Shown here: positions 1 through 8,484 of the stretch, one piece after another
Layout: the number at the start of each line of letters is the position of its first letter
Numbering within the stretch: the stretch's first letter is position 1
DNA from: Thalassobacillus devorans
GTDB taxonomy: Bacteria > Bacillota > Bacilli > Bacillales > Halobacillaceae
Direction of reading: 5' to 3'
Assembly: GCF_011761345.1 (NCBI RefSeq)
Contig: NZ_JAASRY010000001.1
Span: forward strand, 310,001 to 374,000
Length of the DNA: 64,000 nucleotides
Notes under the pieces: model-generated
The model's database searches: none
Seen by the model: the letters and a program-made list of their open reading frames with translations, nothing else
Told to the model about the DNA's origin: nothing
Position numbers and translations under genes: made by a program

Positions 1-1
1 G

Positions 2-3000
2 CCGGAAGATACCGACGTATTCCGAGATCCAAAGGTCTTTTGGCATGATGAGACTGAAAAATGGGTCATGGTCCTATCAGCAGGTCAAAGTGTAGAAATC
101 TATCGATCGGCTGATTTGAAAGAATGGGAACATACGGCTTCCTTCCCGCGCCCGGAAGATGCAGGAGGCGGGGTATGGGAAGTTCCTGATTTAGTAGAAT
201 TACCTGTCGATGGCGACGAAAGCAATAAAAGGTGGGCATTGCTGGTAAGCGTCAGTGAAGGAGCAGCTGCAGGGGGCTCTGGGATGGAGTATTTTGTCGG
301 TGACTTTGACGGAAAAACATTTACCAAGACCCAGGAAGCCACCCCGGTTGATTATGGGGCAGATATGTATGCAGGAATCACATGGAGTAACATCCCTGAA
401 GAGGATGGACGCAATATTATGCTTGGCTGGATGAATAACTGGCAATATGCACAGGATATCCCGACCGAAGGCTTCCGTGGTGCCATGTCTCTACCTCGTG
501 AACTAGGCCTCTCATCTGGAAGCGATGGCTCACTCTCTCTGACACAGAAGCCTGTTTCCGAGTTTGATAGCTTAAGAGGAGAGAGCACAGAGTGGACAGA
601 TGAATTGGTCGATGGAAATGGAAAGCAACTCCTATCTCACACAGAAGATTTAATAGAAATTGAAGCTGAGTTTGATATGAAGGGAACTTCAGCAGAAGAA
701 TTCGGTTTCCAGTGGAAGAATAGCAATGAACAATCAATGGCAGTTTCCTTCAATACCCAAACTCAACAATTGAATGTAGATCGGTCAGAAGCAGGGGAAT
801 CCAGCTTTTCGGATGATTTTGCCAAGAAACACGAAGCACCCATGCAGATAGAGGATGGGAAAGTAAACATACGTATGATTGTTGACCGGGCATCCATTGA
901 GGTGTTCGGAAATGATGGAAAAACCGTGCTGACGGATCAAGTATTCAGAGACCAATCTCCATCTTCATTAGAGCTTTACACAGTCAATGGAGATATTCAA
1001 GTAAACACAATTAAAATTACAGAGTTAAACAAAGCCGACATCCGGCTGAAAGAAGATACGATACCGGAAGATGTCCCTTCTAATCTGGAAAATGGAAACT
1101 TTGAAACGGGGGATTTGAGTGGCTGGAAACAGCAAGGAAATGCGTTTGCAGGTGCTGTATCCGATGCCGAAAATTACTGGGACACTCATCCGTTTCAGCA
1201 GGAGGGTAAGTACCATGTATGGGGATATGCTGGAGAGTCCAGCGATCCTGATTTCCGGACAGGGACGTTACAGTCAGATTATTTTAAGCTCGCGGGAAAT
1301 GGGAAAATTGAATTTTTGATAGGTGGCGGGCAGGATATCGAGAAGTTATATGTTGCTCTTGTCCGGGCAGAGGATGGCAAAGAGCTGTTTAAAGCCACAG
1401 GAGCCAATGAGGAAAAATACCGACGCGTGTCCTGGGATGCCAGTAAATATGTTGGGAAAACCCTTTATCTGAAGGTAGTTGATTACCATACGGATGGTTT
1501 TGGTCACATTAATGTAGATGATTTTCAAGTCTATCATGAAGGGGAAATCCTTGGAGACACGATTGAAAATGGCGATTTTGAAACAGGCGACCTGACAGGC
1601 TGGACGATTGAAGAAGGAGACGCATTCAGCGCTGAGGACGTCACTTCCGATACAGACTGGGGATGGGGAGGTCCATTCAATCATCAAGGCGATTATCATT
1701 TATGGGGAGCTAAAGAGGGAGGAGATGAACAGACGGGTGTGCTTAAGTCGTCTCCGTTCATTCTCTCTGGAACAGGGAAGATTTCCTTTCTGATTGGAGG
1801 AGGAAACGACATTGATAATTTATATGTCGCCCTTGTCCGAGCCTCGGACGGAAAGGAATTGCTGAAAGCGACCAATACGGAATGGAACGATGACGAAAGC
1901 TATACACCGGTCTCCTGGGATGCTTCCGATTACCTCGGAGAAGAACTGTATATCAAAGTAGTAGATAAAGCAACCGGTGGGTGGGGCCATATTAATGTCG
2001 ATGATTTTCAGGTGAAACAAACCGGTCTGCTGGCTCACTGGCCATTGAATGAAGCAGAAGGAAGCGAAGCGAAAGATGAAGTTACAGGTAAGATGGATCC
2101 TGTCTCGTATGTATTCAATGATGCGGAATACAAGCCTTCCACGGTCCCGTTATGGCGAGAAGGATTAGTTGGAAACGCACTGTTGTTTGATGGTTATTCA
2201 ACCTGGATTACCCGTGATGCTGAAAGCATGATCCAGCCTGAAGAAGCCCTTACTATTGAGGGATGGGTAGCCCCGAGGTCATACGAATGGGGAGATCTGG
2301 GACAGGTTTCTGCGATCGTTAACCAGCATGATCAATCAAAAAATGAAGGGTATATTTTAGGGATGGGAAGACATGGGAAGCTGTCTTTTCAAGCCGGTAT
2401 CAATGGCGAATGGAAAGAAGTTGCCCCGGAAGGAAGTGTGCTTCCGAAAAATGAATGGTCCCATATTGCGGCTACCTTTAATCAGAGTGACCAGAAGCTA
2501 AAGTTATATTTGAATGGCGAGCTTGTTGGTGAGACGGATACACCGGAAAACGGCGCAATCTCTCCGTCTGACAATGACTTGCTGATTGGTAAACATAATC
2601 AGGCGGCAGTGATCAATGGTGTATTCACCGCCAATATGTTCAATGGGTTGATGGACGAAATAAAAATATCCAATGAAGCAAAATCCGCGGAAGAAATAAA
2701 ACAAGGCTACCGGGAAGTGCTCGATACTTTCGATGATAATCAGCTTCCGAACCCGGATGTGGAAGCGGACCGAAGCCGTTTTGATGGCGATCAGCATCGT
2801 CCGCAATATCATTTCATGCCACCAGAGCATTGGATGAACGAACCCCATGCACCCATTTATTATAATGGGAAGTATCATATTTTTTATCAGAAAAACCCGC
2901 AAGGCCCATATTGGCATCAAATACACTGGGGCCATGCTGTCAGTGATGATATGGTTCATTGGGAAGAGCTTCCGGTCGCGTTAGCACCTGAAGGAGACTC

Positions 3001-5176
3001 TGTTTCACCTGATGGTGTCTGGTCAGGCAGCGCAACTCTGGATGGAAACGGCGAGCCGGTCCTGTTTTTCACGGCTGGGGATGATAGTAAGTTCCCGAAC
3101 CAGATGACCGGGCTGGCTGTAAGTGAGAACCCGGAAGACCCTGACTTGAAAGAATGGAAAATGCTCGATGAACCAGTGACGGTTCAGGAAGAAGGCTTGC
3201 CAGCTGAAGAAGGAGAAGTCATGTACGGTCAATTCCGTGACCCATTCGTTTGGCAGGATGGAGATACCTGGTATCAACTGGTCAGTTCAGGGATTGATGG
3301 CGTAGGCGGAACGGCATTACTATACTCCTCTTCCGATTTGGAAAACTGGGAGTATGAAAAGCCTTTCTACACTGGTGATGCAGAGAAATATCCGAAGACA
3401 GGGGATGTATGGGAACTGCCAGTATTCCTGCCGCTCGGTAAGGATGAGGAAGGAACAGAAAAATATGCTTTCTTCATTAATCCGTGGTTTAAAGATTATA
3501 GTCCGTATGATGTGAAATACACTTTCTATTGGATCGGTACCTGGGACAAAGAAAAGATGGAATTTGTTCCTGATCAGGAAGAGCCACAGTTATTTGATTA
3601 TGGGGAACATTTCACCGGACCTAGCGGAATGGTGGATAAAGATGGTACCCCTATCTTATTCAGTATTGCTCAGGATAAACGAAGCGAGCAGGACCATTAT
3701 GATGCTGGCTGGGCACATAATGCTGGTTTGCCAATCGAATTATCATTAACAGAGAACAACGACCTTGGCATCAAACCAATCGAAGAATTAACTTCCCTAA
3801 GAGGAGAGCAACTGGCTTCTTTTAAAAACAAAAAGCTGGCGGATGCCAACGAACTGCTAAGTGATGTGAAAGGTGACATGCTTGAACTTGTAGTGGAAAT
3901 CGATCCAAAACAAGCGGACAAGGCAGGGATAAAAGTCCGCCAGAGTGAAAATGGGGAAGAAGAAACGTTACTTTATTTTGATAAGATGGAGCAGACATTT
4001 AATGTAGATCGTAACAATGCCAGTCTTGATCCCGATGTCCGTAAAGGAATTCAGGGAGGCGAGTTAACGATTGAGGATGAGAATGTGAAGCTCCATATCT
4101 ATCTCGACCGTTCCATGATTGAAGCATACGCGAATGAACAGAAAAGCATCACCACCAGGGTGTATCCGACAAGGTATGATGCACTTGGTCTTGAGCTGTG
4201 GAGTGAAGGCGGAGAAGCTTTCATTAATTCGATGGAAGTGTGGGAAATGAAATCCTACTATGGCGAGGCAGCTCCGGTCTTTGAAAAAGAATCAGAACCT
4301 GTCCCGCCCCATGGACAACTCCCTAACCATGATTTCCAAACTGGGGATCTGACAGGCTGGAATATCATCGAAGGTAATACGTTTACGGATGATCATGTAA
4401 CAACTAAAGCTGATTGGGGATGGGGAGGCCCGTTCCACCAGGCCGAAGACTCCATTGATCCTGAGCGTTACCACCTTTGGGGGTTCCATCCTGATGCAGG
4501 TGGAGATGCTGCTACCGGTATCTTGCAATCGGACACCTTTGAATTAGGAGGGAACGGTCAAATCGACTTCCTTGTAGGTGGAGGAAACAATATCGAAGAC
4601 TTGCATGTAGCGCTTGTAAGAGCTTCCGATGGAGAAGTTTTATTAAAGGAAACTGGAAGAAATGATGAAGCTTATCGAAGAGTGGAATGGGACGCCTCCG
4701 AATTCCTGGGAGAACAGCTCATTATTCAAGTAACAGACAATGCTACCGGTGGATGGGGCCACATCAATGTCGATGACGTCAATGTCCCTGTCGCATTGGA
4801 AGAATTAGAGCAACTGATCCTTTCACTAGAAGATAGAAATCTTCAAACTTCCGACGATTTAGATGAAAAAATTGACCGCTTCTATGAAGTGAACGATCAA
4901 CTTTCCGATTTGGAGGAAGGTAATGAAGATTGGAAGGAAACACTATCAGAAATAAAAGCAGAGATGATCGAGTTTTTAGAAGGTAAACTGAATCAGGAAT
5001 CCTATCAGTTGACCGATGACCAGCTACGCTTTCTGGCTGAATATGCAATCGAGCAAACGGGTGCAGAAAAAGCGAATGATGAAGGGAAAGTCCAGGGTTA
5101 TGTTATGAAAAGAGCAAATAATCATGTAACTGGGGAAGAGGTACGGGAAATTGTGAGAGAGCTATTGGAGAAATAA
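2..5176 (+). CDS. Multidomain secreted fructan hydrolase/transferase, two GH32 modules (5' end outside window)
   Basis: The frame is open from base 2, so the start and any signal peptide lie upstream; at least 1,724 residues are present. Seen in order: the end of a first GH32 module with the RDP motif (FRDPKVFW, nt 23-46), the acid/base segment VWEVPD (nt 173-190) and a C-terminal beta-sandwich ending in SIEVFGNDGKTVLTD; two ~150-residue repeats (nt ~1086-1540 and ~1563-2016) running from NGDFETGDLTGW to GHINVDDFQV; a LamG/concanavalin-like domain (nt ~2027-2730); a complete second GH32 module (nt ~2770-4250) with WMNEPHAP, FRDPF and VWELP; a third repeat (nt ~4318-4790); and an acidic helical tail. 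GH32 enzymes cleave or transfer beta-fructosyl units of levan, inulin or sucrose. No LPXTG anchor is visible. Levanase, inulinase and cyclo-inulooligosaccharide fructanotransferase are all possible. The second module has Glu where GH32 normally has the nucleophile Asp. Confidence 0.9.
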   Translation, partial: PEDTDVFRDPKVFWHDETEKWVMVLSAGQSVEIYRSADLKEWEHTASFPRPEDAGGGVWEVPDLVELPVDGDESNKRWALLVSVSEGAAAGGSGMEYFVGDFDGKTFTKTQEATPVDYGADMYAGITWSNIPEEDGRNIMLGWMNNWQYAQDIPTEGFRGAMSLPRELGLSSGSDGSLSLTQKPVSEFDSLRGESTEWTDELVDGNGKQLLSHTEDLIEIEAEFDMKGTSAEEFGFQWKNSNEQSMAVSFNTQTQQLNVDRSEAGESSFSDDFAKKHEAPMQIEDGKVNIRMIVDRASIEVFGNDGKTVLTDQVFRDQSPSSLELYTVNGDIQVNTIKITELNKADIRLKEDTIPEDVPSNLENGNFETGDLSGWKQQGNAFAGAVSDAENYWDTHPFQQEGKYHVWGYAGESSDPDFRTGTLQSDYFKLAGNGKIEFLIGGGQDIEKLYVALVRAEDGKELFKATGANEEKYRRVSWDASKYVGKTLYLKVVDYHTDGFGHINVDDFQVYHEGEILGDTIENGDFETGDLTGWTIEEGDAFSAEDVTSDTDWGWGGPFNHQGDYHLWGAKEGGDEQTGVLKSSPFILSGTGKISFLIGGGNDIDNLYVALVRASDGKELLKATNTEWNDDESYTPVSWDASDYLGEELYIKVVDKATGGWGHINVDDFQVKQTGLLAHWPLNEAEGSEAKDEVTGKMDPVSYVFNDAEYKPSTVPLWREGLVGNALLFDGYSTWITRDAESMIQPEEALTIEGWVAPRSYEWGDLGQVSAIVNQHDQSKNEGYILGMGRHGKLSFQAGINGEWKEVAPEGSVLPKNEWSHIAATFNQSDQKLKLYLNGELVGETDTPENGAISPSDNDLLIGKHNQAAVINGVFTANMFNGLMDEIKISNEAKSAEEIKQGYREVLDTFDDNQLPNPDVEADRSRFDGDQHRPQYHFMPPEHWMNEPHAPIYYNGKYHIFYQKNPQGPYWHQIHWGHAVSDDMVHWEELPVALAPEGDSVSPDGVWSGSATLDGNGEPVLFFTAGDDSKFPNQMTGLAVSENPEDPDLKEWKMLDEPVTVQEEGLPAEEGEVMYGQFRDPFVWQDGDTWYQLVSSGIDGVGGTALLYSSSDLENWEYEKPFYTGDAEKYPKTGDVWELPVFLPLGKDEEGTEKYAFFINPWFKDYSPYDVKYTFYWIGTWDKEKMEFVPDQEEPQLFDYGEHFTGPSGMVDKDGTPILFSIAQDKRSEQDHYDAGWAHNAGLPIELSLTENNDLGIKPIEELTSLRGEQLASFKNKKLADANELLSDVKGDMLELVVEIDPKQADKAGIKVRQSENGEEETLLYFDKMEQTFNVDRNNASLDPDVRKGIQGGELTIEDENVKLHIYLDRSMIEAYANEQKSITTRVYPTRYDALGLELWSEGGEAFINSMEVWEMKSYYGEAAPVFEKESEPVPPHGQLPNHDFQTGDLTGWNIIEGNTFTDDHVTTKADWGWGGPFHQAEDSIDPERYHLWGFHPDAGGDAATGILQSDTFELGGNGQIDFLVGGGNNIEDLHVALVRASDGEVLLKETGRNDEAYRRVEWDASEFLGEQLIIQVTDNATGGWGHINVDDVNVPVALEELEQLILSLEDRNLQTSDDLDEKIDRFYEVNDQLSDLEEGNEDWKETLSEIKAEMIEFLEGKLNQESYQLTDDQLRFLAEYAIEQTGAEKANDEGKVQGYVMKRANNHVTGEEVREIVRELLEK

Positions 5177-5200
5177 AGGGTTATAGCTAGTTGCTAGAAT

Positions 5201-5235
5201 AAGCCGCAGTGTGTTGTCTCACAACACCTGCGGCT
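5201..5235. terminator. Hairpin downstream of the fructan hydrolase
   Basis: A stem AAGCCGCAG / CTGCGGCTT encloses a second pairing TGTTGT / ACAACA. No long T-run follows, so termination is uncertain. The same hairpin, slightly diverged, recurs after metQ at 8218-8247. Confidence 0.55.
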
Positions 5236-5270
5236 TCCTCATGGCTAAAACTAGCTCTCATTGTATTTAA

Positions 5271-5320
5271 GTATCTGTTCCCTAGTGAGTGAATGCATTA
5301 CTACAATGGAGCCAGGCCAG
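5271..5320. repeat. Degenerate copy of the GTGCCTGACCC palindromic repeat
   Basis: The core CTAGTGAGTGAATGCATTAC aligns with the well-preserved copy at 14567-14627 (CCAGTGAGTTAACGCTTTAC), but the palindromic arms have decayed. A second decayed copy with the same upstream hairpin lies at 8284-8331. Confidence 0.55.
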
Positions 5321-5395
5321 CCTATGCAGGAAACCTCGATTATGCTCCGAATAATGGTGAAGCGTGTGAAGCGTGGAGAAGTATAGAAAATATGA

Positions 5396-5424
5396 TTTAC
5401 AACTTAAATGGTTTACTGTAAAGT
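5396..5424 (+). promoter_or_regulatory. Putative sigma-A promoter for the metNIQ leader
   Basis: TTTACA (5396-5401) and TAAAGT (5419-5424) are separated by 17 bases and lie about 35 bases upstream of the riboswitch. The -35 matches 5/6 and the -10 4/6. This is a pattern call only. Confidence 0.45.
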
Positions 5425-5457
5425 GTTAAAGGGATGAAGGTTTTAAAAATTTCAATT

Positions 5458-5612
5458 CTTATGAAAAGTGACCGAGGGGTAAGCCTGATGACGTCACAGC
5501 GACCTTCCCGTTGAAGTGGACGGTAATTCCTGCAGAATCTTAGATTCTGCGAGATAAGAGTTTGGCAGTTCATAGCGAAGCTCTTTCCTAAAATAGGAAA
5601 GAGTTTTTTAAT
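5458..5612 (+). promoter_or_regulatory. SAM-I (S-box) riboswitch with intrinsic terminator
   Basis: The P1 strands CTTAT (5458-5462) and ATAAG (5554-5558) bracket the aptamer. Hallmarks of the S-box class are the GAGGG segment, a GATGA near 5487 and the 3' block GGTAATTCCTGCAGAATC followed by GCGAGATAAG. The expression platform is a terminator CTCTTTCC/GGAAAGAG plus T6 (about 5581-5609). AAGAG at the 3' side of P1 can pair with CTCTT of the terminator stem, which is the expected antiterminator. High SAM should therefore stop transcription before metNIQ, which fits the downstream methionine importer. The aptamer diverges from the textbook consensus in its 5' half. Confidence 0.85.
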
Positions 5613-5674
5613 TTAAGGTTCTTTGATTAAAAAGACGAGGATGAGCACATTAATCCTAAAAAGGGGGGCACTAG

Positions 5675-6715
5675 ATGATTTCGATTGAGCAGCTGTGTAA
5701 AGTCTATCAAACGAAAGACCGCAAGATTATCGGCGTCGATAACGTAACGATGACGGTCGAAAAGGGAGAGATTTTCGGAATCGTCGGGTATAGCGGGGCA
5801 GGGAAAAGTACATTGCTTCGCTGCATAAATATTTTGGAAAGGCCGACAAGCGGGAAAGTGACGTTAGACGGAATCGACCTGCTATCCCTTTCTCCAAAGG
5901 AATTAAGGACCGCTCGGCAGTCGATCGGTATGATTTTTCAAGGATTTCACTTAGCGATATCAAAAACTGTATTAGAAAATGTCGCATTTGCCTTGAAAGC
6001 CTCAAAAGTGGCAAGGGCTGAAAGAAAAAGGCGTGCATTAGAGCTTCTAGATCTTGTAGGACTCTCCGATAAAGCCAATCAATACCCTGCCCAATTAAGC
6101 GGGGGGCAAAAACAGCGGGTCAGCATCGCTCGAGCACTGGCAAACAATCCAAAGATGCTTTTATGTGACGAAGCTACTTCTGCTCTCGATCCGAACACCA
6201 CGCAGTCCATACTTAAGCTACTGAAGAAAATCAACCGCGAACTCGGTTTAACGATTGTATTGATTACTCATGAAATGGAAGTCGTCAAAGAAATCTGCAA
6301 TCGTTGTGCGGTGATGGAAGAGGGTCGGATTGTGGAAGAAGGCAAAACATATGATATGTTCGCGCATCCGCAAAATGCATTAACGAAGCGTTTCATTCAA
6401 ACAGTGCTTGACTTCAACCTTCCAAAAGAGCTGCTGGAACGCAGTAAAGGGACGATCGTCCATATGAAATTCACCGGTGAGATTGCAGGAGAGTCAGTCG
6501 TATCTGACCTTTTGCAAAACTATGACGTTCGCGGCAATATTCTTCACGGAAAAGTCGACTATATCCAAAATAAAGCGTTAGGAACTTTCGTCATAGAATT
6601 AACAGGTGAAGACAAAGAAGTGCAACAGGCCATAGAGAGTGTAAATGAGAAAGTAGAAGTGGAGGTGCTGCCGCATGATAGATCAATTCATCACTCTGCT
6701 GCCGGAGCTGAATAA
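5675..6715 (+). CDS. metN: Methionine ABC transporter ATP-binding protein
   Basis: This 346-residue ABC ATPase has Walker A GYSGAGKST (residues 38-46), signature LSGGQ (141-145) and Walker B MLLCDEATSALDP (from about 161). It continues into a C-terminal NIL-type ligand-binding domain (about 270-340), which in MetN proteins senses methionine and inhibits transport. It energises uptake of methionine or its derivatives with MetI and MetQ. The start ATG follows AAAAAGGGGGG. Its 3' end overlaps metI by 41 bases. The S-box leader upstream predicts repression when SAM is plentiful. The assignment rests on family, gene order and the riboswitch. Confidence 0.95.
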   Translation: MISIEQLCKVYQTKDRKIIGVDNVTMTVEKGEIFGIVGYSGAGKSTLLRCINILERPTSGKVTLDGIDLLSLSPKELRTARQSIGMIFQGFHLAISKTVLENVAFALKASKVARAERKRRALELLDLVGLSDKANQYPAQLSGGQKQRVSIARALANNPKMLLCDEATSALDPNTTQSILKLLKKINRELGLTIVLITHEMEVVKEICNRCAVMEEGRIVEEGKTYDMFAHPQNALTKRFIQTVLDFNLPKELLERSKGTIVHMKFTGEIAGESVVSDLLQNYDVRGNILHGKVDYIQNKALGTFVIELTGEDKEVQQAIESVNEKVEVEVLPHDRSIHHSAAGAE

Positions 6716-7337
6716 ATCGTTTCTAGAAACATTAGTTATGGTTGGTATTGGTCTCATAGTTGCCTTAATCGCCGGCTTACCGTTAGGACTTTTGCTTTTT
6801 GTTACAGACCGCGATTTATTTCTTGAGAATAAATGGGTGAAAAGCGTGACAGGAGTTATTGTGAACTTGGTAAGATCCGTACCATTCATCATTTTACTTG
6901 TCTTTTTATTTCCTTTTACTAATTTCCTGGTAGGTACAACAACGGGACCTGTAGCCGCATCGGTCTCCTTATCAGTGGCTGCTATTCCTTTTTATGCCCG
7001 AATTGTCGAAGCCTCTGCCAGGGATATCGACCGCGGGGTTATCGAAGCGGCGATTGCCTGTGGAGCTTCGCCCTGGCTGATAATTAAAGATATTATTTTT
7101 CCCGAGATTAAGTCTGGTTTGATAAGTGGGCTGACGATTACCGCTATAAGTTTAATCGGCTATTCTGCGATGGCAGGAGCGATTGGCGGAGGAGGCATCG
7201 GTGACTTAGCGATCCGTTATGGCTATTACCGTTATGATAATTTTGTCATGTTTACGACGGTCATTTTATTAATTGTTTTGGTTCAAGTCATTCAGTATGC
7301 GGGTGACTTCTTAGCTAAATACGTAAAAAAAGGGTAA
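6675..7337 (+). CDS. metI: Methionine ABC transporter permease
   Basis: The 220-residue membrane protein has about five hydrophobic segments and the permease loop EAAIACGASPWLIIKDIIFPE, the site that docks the ATPase. Its length and sequence fit the MetI family. The start ATG follows GTGGAGGTG and lies inside the end of metN, indicating translational coupling. With metN and metQ it forms the complete importer at the cytoplasmic membrane. Confidence 0.94.
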   Translation: MIDQFITLLPELNKSFLETLVMVGIGLIVALIAGLPLGLLLFVTDRDLFLENKWVKSVTGVIVNLVRSVPFIILLVFLFPFTNFLVGTTTGPVAASVSLSVAAIPFYARIVEASARDIDRGVIEAAIACGASPWLIIKDIIFPEIKSGLISGLTITAISLIGYSAMAGAIGGGGIGDLAIRYGYYRYDNFVMFTTVILLIVLVQVIQYAGDFLAKYVKKG

Positions 7338-7359
7338 AACATTTTGAGGAGGAGACAAC

Positions 7360-8187
7360 ATGAAAAGAATATTCGCTTTATTCATACTTCTTTCCGCCGT
7401 TTTCTTAACTGCTTGTGGAGAAGATGAGGGTAATGCAGGTTCATCAGGTGAGAAAGATACGATTAACTTTGGTGCGACGGCTGGGCCGTATAGTGATATG
7501 GTTACGCAAGCAATCGCTCCTCTGCTCGAAGAAAAAGGGTATGAAGTAACAAACAAAGAGTTTACAGACTATGTTCAGCCAAACAAAGCCCTAGCCAATG
7601 GAGACTTGGATGCCAATCTTTTTCAACATAAAATTTATTTAGATTCTTTCGCGGAAGAGAACAACCTGGAATTGTCCGAGGTTATCATTGTGCCAACCGC
7701 TCCAATGGGAATTTATTCAAATAAATACGAAGACATCGACAGCGTGGAAAAAGGGAGTACAATGGGCGTTCCTAATGACCCGACAAACTTAGCCAGAGCA
7801 TTGATTGTACTTGAAGATGAAGGTCTTGTGAAAATCAATGAAGATGTCGACCCTCTGCGAGCTTCTCTGGCAGACATTGAAGATAATCCAAAATCCCTCG
7901 ATTTCGTAGAAGTAGAAGCAGGTCAACTGCCTCGACTCGTAGACAGTGAAGACTTAGCGGCTGTCCCGGGGAACTATGCACTTGCAGCAAAGATGGATTT
8001 GTTAGATGCCCTGGCTCTTGAAGATATGCCAGACGATTATCGTAACCGTGTTGTGGTAAATACAGAAGATATCGATGCGCCCTACGTAAAAGATATCAAG
8101 GAAGTGATCGAGTCGGATGAATTCGAAGAAATTATCGATGAAGAATTCCAAGGATTTGGTAAACCGAAATGGATGGAAGAAGAATAA
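7360..8187 (+). CDS. metQ: Methionine-binding lipoprotein
   Basis: This 275-residue protein has a lipoprotein signal peptide with lipobox LTAC (Cys about residue 19) followed by a NlpA/MetQ fold: GATAGPYSDM, YVQPNKALANGDLDANLFQH and VPNDPTNLARAL are typical. It binds methionine outside the membrane and delivers it to MetNI. It lies 22 bases after metI with a strong AGGAGGAG site. A hairpin with a T-run follows at 8218-8253. Confidence 0.94.
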   Translation: MKRIFALFILLSAVFLTACGEDEGNAGSSGEKDTINFGATAGPYSDMVTQAIAPLLEEKGYEVTNKEFTDYVQPNKALANGDLDANLFQHKIYLDSFAEENNLELSEVIIVPTAPMGIYSNKYEDIDSVEKGSTMGVPNDPTNLARALIVLEDEGLVKINEDVDPLRASLADIEDNPKSLDFVEVEAGQLPRLVDSEDLAAVPGNYALAAKMDLLDALALEDMPDDYRNRVVVNTEDIDAPYVKDIKEVIESDEFEEIIDEEFQGFGKPKWMEEE

Positions 8188-8217
8188 ATGTATTTAAGTA
8201 TCTGATTAACTTTAATG

Positions 8218-8253
8218 CCGCAGTATGTTGCCTCACAACAACTGCGGTTTTTT
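8218..8253 (+). terminator. Terminator after metQ
   Basis: CCGCAGT-ATGTTG pairs with ACAACA-ACTGCGG across a CCTC loop and is followed by T6. It is a diverged duplicate of the hairpin at 5201-5235 but keeps the T-run. Confidence 0.8.
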
Positions 8254-8283
8254 ATATACAAAAATAGAGTTCCTTGTATTTAG

Positions 8284-8331
8284 TCTATTACCCAGTGAGT
8301 TGATGCTTTACTATAGCAATGCTCAGGCATT
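8284..8331. repeat. Degenerate copy of the palindromic repeat family
   Basis: The core CCCAGTGAGTTGATGCTTTA closely matches the copy at 14567-14627, while the outer arms are eroded. It follows the post-metQ hairpin just as the copy at 5271-5320 follows the hairpin after the fructan hydrolase. Confidence 0.6.
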
Positions 8332-8484
8332 TTTGATTTAAATATAAAGTATCACATGCTTTCCATTTACATATATTGTATCAATACTGAAATTTTTGAA
8401 TTTAAAACCAACTAAACCACTCTTATTAATTGATGATTAGTTCTGCACCACAAAGTAAGACTATCTTAGAGAGGTGAACGAATT

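Noticed and set aside
2504-2959. Long minus-strand frame of 151 codons opposite the fructan hydrolase
   Set aside because: It is a shadow of a clearly coding plus-strand gene, with no ribosome site or recognisable protein features.
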